DNA of 6,245 nucleotides from Promethearchaeota archaeon (GTDB lineage Archaea > Asgardarchaeota > Lokiarchaeia > Sigynarchaeales > MK-D1), in assembly GCA_016839385.1 (NCBI GenBank), contig JAEOUK010000701.1:1-6245 (forward strand), read 5' to 3'. The position numbers were made by a program, and so were the translations under genes. The notes below the pieces were generated by a model. The model was not told the origin of the DNA, made no database searches, and was given only the letters and a program-made list of their open reading frames with translations. Of this stretch, positions 4,128 to 6,245 are shown piece by piece (positions within the stretch are counted from its first letter, which is position 1; each line of letters starts with the position of its first letter).

Positions 4128-6128
4128 TTGACTGAAGTTGAAAAAGAATTAAGTATTACCGGTAATGAAAAACCAAAGATCGGAGTTTATGTATGCCATT
4201 GTGGGGTTAATATCGGTGGAGTAGTTTCAGTTCCCGATTTAGTGGAATATGCTAAAACGCTACCGGATGTATCTGTAGGGCGCGAATACAAATTTTTCTG
4301 TTCTGATGTTGGTCAGAAGATGATTAAAGAAGATATAGAGGCTGGTTTAATTAATCGCGTTGTAGTTGCTGCTTGTTCCCCACGAATGCACGAACCTACT
4401 TTCAGGATAGCATGCAAGGAAGCTGGATTAAACCAATTCCTATTTGAAATGGCAAATATTCGAGAACATTCCACTTGGGTTCATATGAAAGAACCTGAAG
4501 GAGCATACGAAATTGCTAAAGATCATATCAGATTAGCAATTGCTAAAGCAAGAGAACTGGCACCCTTAGCAGTACAAAAGGTGAAAGTAGAACCAACAAG
4601 TTTAATTATCGGGGGAGGAATTACCGGAATGAATGCGGCTTTAAATCTTAGCTCTGCAGGATACAAAGTATACTTAGTGGAAAGATCTGCTACAATTGGA
4701 GGCCATATGGCCCAACTTGACAAAACTTTTCCGACTATGGATTGTTCTTCTTGTATTCTTACTCCTAAAATGTCTGAAATATCACGAGATAAAAATATTG
4801 AGTTGTTGACTTATTCGGAAGTTACTGAAGTAACTGGATATGTAGGTAATTTTGAAGTTACGATTAAAAAGAAACCTCATTATGTAGATCAAGAGAAATG
4901 CACTGGTTGTGGAATATGTGTTGACTCGTGCCCTATTACAGTTGGAAATGAATTCGACTTAGGACTATCTACAAGAAAAGCTATATATGTTCCATTCCCT
5001 CAAGCGGTTCCCAGTCAATATACAATCGATATGGATAGCTGCGTTGAATGTGGAATTTGCGCAAGAGAAGATGTGTGTGACCCCCTTGCGATCAAGTATG
5101 ACGACGAGCCCGAATATATAAAGGTAAAAGTAGGAACTATAATAGTCGCAACGGGATACGACGAATATGATCCCTCTGAATTAAAACAATATGGCTATGG
5201 CAAATATCCTAATGTCATTACAGGACTTCAAATGGAGCGCCTCTTAAGTTCGTTTGGTCCGGTTGTAGGAAAGCCCGTAAAACCATCAGATCTTAAGGAT
5301 CCACATAGTATTGCTTTCCTACAATGTGTGGGAAGCAGAAATTTCAGAGAGGGAGGAAATCAATATTGTTCTCGAGTATGCTGCATGTATGCTACTAAGC
5401 AAGCAAGACAATACAAAGAAAAGCACCCAGAAGCAGATATTTACATATTTTACATGGATATAAGAGCTTTTGGGAAAGGATATGAAGAATTTTACGAGTC
5501 TGCAGCAAGAGATTATGGGATTAATTATGTAAGAGGAAGAATTGCTGAAGTAAGGGAAAACCCTCTAAATCACAATATTATTATACGATCTGAGGATACT
5601 TTACTCCAACAACCGATAGAGGTTGAAGTGGAACTATTTGTTCTTTCTACCGGTATAGAGCCAAGGGCGGATTCCGATGCAATAACCAGTTTATTAAGAA
5701 TTCAAAAGTCAGCCGATGGGTTCTTCTTAGAAGCACATCCTAAATTAAGACCGGTAGATACTTTAACCGAGGGTATTTTTATAGCAGGTGTTGCTCAAGG
5801 TCCAAAAGACATACCTGATTCTGTTGCGCAAGCTAAAGGAGCTGCTGCTAGCGCTATCGCATTAATGGCGAAAGGGGAGGTCGAGATAGAACCTTTTTTT
5901 GCAGTGGTTCATACGGATCGATGTTCTGGCTGTGGTATGTGTATTGAAAACTGCGCGTATGGAGCAATAGAATTTGTCGATGATCGAAGGTTTGGAATGG
6001 TAGCCTCAATTAATAATGCATTGTGCAAAGGATGTGGTGCCTGTTCTGGAAATTGTAGAAGTTCAGCAATCGATATTATAGGATTTACATCTGAACAATT
6101 ATATTCAATGATCACCAAGAGGGAGTAA
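4128..6128 (+). CDS. hdrA: Heterodisulfide reductase subunit A (HdrA), FAD electron-bifurcating
   Basis: HdrA carries the FAD at which electrons are bifurcated between ferredoxin and HdrCB. The 666-residue protein has the full family layout. The N-terminal cluster domain has Cys23, Cys25, Cys58 and Cys83 (VCHCG, AACSPRMHEPTF). A Rossmann FAD site follows, GGGITG at 162-167 with Glu185 at the end of the second strand. FPTMDCSSCILTPKM carries Cys206 and Cys209. The inserted ferredoxin domain has Cys258-261-264-268 and Cys305-308-311-317, the last gap CX5C instead of CX3C. The QCVGSR...YCSRVCC region has Cys400, 414, 418 and 419, and a second flavin motif (GIFIAGVAQGPKDIPDSV) lies near 550. The C-terminal ferredoxin has Cys599-602-605-609 and Cys633-636-639-643. 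The length is normal for HdrA. The TTG start is set by the Shine-Dalgarno sequence; the next in-frame Met (65) would remove cluster ligands. No in-frame TGA is present, so this is an all-cysteine form. The partner mvhD starts 2 bp after its stop. Confidence 0.96.
   Translation: MTEVEKELSITGNEKPKIGVYVCHCGVNIGGVVSVPDLVEYAKTLPDVSVGREYKFFCSDVGQKMIKEDIEAGLINRVVVAACSPRMHEPTFRIACKEAGLNQFLFEMANIREHSTWVHMKEPEGAYEIAKDHIRLAIAKARELAPLAVQKVKVEPTSLIIGGGITGMNAALNLSSAGYKVYLVERSATIGGHMAQLDKTFPTMDCSSCILTPKMSEISRDKNIELLTYSEVTEVTGYVGNFEVTIKKKPHYVDQEKCTGCGICVDSCPITVGNEFDLGLSTRKAIYVPFPQAVPSQYTIDMDSCVECGICAREDVCDPLAIKYDDEPEYIKVKVGTIIVATGYDEYDPSELKQYGYGKYPNVITGLQMERLLSSFGPVVGKPVKPSDLKDPHSIAFLQCVGSRNFREGGNQYCSRVCCMYATKQARQYKEKHPEADIYIFYMDIRAFGKGYEEFYESAARDYGINYVRGRIAEVRENPLNHNIIIRSEDTLLQQPIEVEVELFVLSTGIEPRADSDAITSLLRIQKSADGFFLEAHPKLRPVDTLTEGIFIAGVAQGPKDIPDSVAQAKGAAASAIALMAKGEVEIEPFFAVVHTDRCSGCGMCIENCAYGAIEFVDDRRFGMVASINNALCKGCGACSGNCRSSAIDIIGFTSEQLYSMITKRE
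6119..6125 (+). promoter_or_regulatory. Shine-Dalgarno sequence of mvhD
   Basis: GAGGGAG overlaps the last codons of hdrA and ends 5 bases before the ATG at 6131, giving coupled translation of the pair. Confidence 0.75.
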
Positions 6129-6130
6129 AA

Positions 6131-6245
6131 ATGACAGTAGAAGCTATAGAACCAAAAAAATCCGAGAGTAAAAAATGGGAACCTAAAATAATTGCGTTTT
6201 TATGTAATTGGTGTTCTTACGCCGGAGCCGATTTAGCGGGCGTGA
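6131..6245 (+). CDS. mvhD: MvhD, [2Fe-2S] subunit linking an electron donor to HdrA (5' part)
   Basis: The first 38 residues are visible; the window ends inside codon 39. After a charged leader of about 17 residues comes KIIAFLCNWCSYAGADLAGV (19-38), the hallmark N-terminus of the MvhD/FlpD family, with Cys25 and Cys28 as likely [2Fe-2S] ligands. In the known complexes MvhD sits between MvhG (or a formate dehydrogenase) and the HdrA flavin. The position right behind hdrA, 2 bp from its stop and with a good Shine-Dalgarno sequence, is the usual one. Whether mvhG and mvhA follow is outside the window. If the fragment at 1-62 is also MvhD, the locus has two copies. Confidence 0.93.
   Translation, partial: MTVEAIEPKKSESKKWEPKIIAFLCNWCSYAGADLAGV

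Noticed and set aside
4128..6128. Selenocysteine in HdrA, known from some archaeal HdrA proteins
   Set aside because: The cysteine sites including Cys206 and Cys209 are encoded by TGT/TGC and the frame contains no internal TGA.

Overview
The window is an AT-rich stretch of what looks like archaeal DNA carrying an electron-transfer locus of the heterodisulfide reductase (Hdr) / group 3c [NiFe]-hydrogenase (Mvh) type. All supported genes lie on the + strand. I assign it to Archaea from the complete HdrC-HdrB-HdrA-MvhD order, TATA-like boxes placed right for archaeal promoters, one apparently leaderless gene, and T-rich stretches behind gene ends. The AT richness and the Hdr/Mvh content without any methanogenesis gene in view would suit an Asgard archaeon (Lokiarchaeia-like) or another non-methanogen with a Wood-Ljungdahl-type metabolism. 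That placement is inference; the sequence holds no taxonomic marker.

Layout: (1) positions 1-62 hold the last 19 codons of an upstream gene, possibly an MvhD-type protein. (2) 65-745 encodes a 226-residue polyferredoxin with four CxxCxxCxxxC motifs. (3) 746-828 is a short spacer with a TATA-like box that suits a leaderless start of the next gene. (4) 829-2226 encodes a 465-residue relative of the hydrogenase small subunit MvhG, in which the C-terminal eight-cysteine, two-cluster module occurs twice. No large subunit follows it. (5) 2227-2549 is a 323-bp non-coding region with T-rich terminator-like stretches, an AT-only hairpin followed by T7, a 14-bp perfect palindrome and a TATA-like box. 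(6) 2550-6245 is a tight operon: hdrC, hdrB, hdrA (TTG start behind a strong Shine-Dalgarno sequence) and the first 38 codons of mvhD, with gaps of 2-13 bp.

How they work together: in known HdrABC-MvhAGD complexes, electrons enter through MvhD to the FAD of HdrA. HdrA bifurcates them, one branch going to ferredoxin and the other through HdrC to the two non-cubane [4Fe-4S] clusters of HdrB, where a disulfide is reduced. Every expected cysteine of HdrA, HdrB and HdrC is present here, so the core looks functional. The polyferredoxin and the enlarged MvhG-like protein add up to nine more cluster sites. They are best read as an electron wire or alternative electron-entry module beside the Hdr core.

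The main novelty candidates are the duplicated cluster module in the MvhG-like protein, its lack of a neighbouring catalytic subunit, and a near-identical TTGATYAAACA box upstream of both putative promoters.
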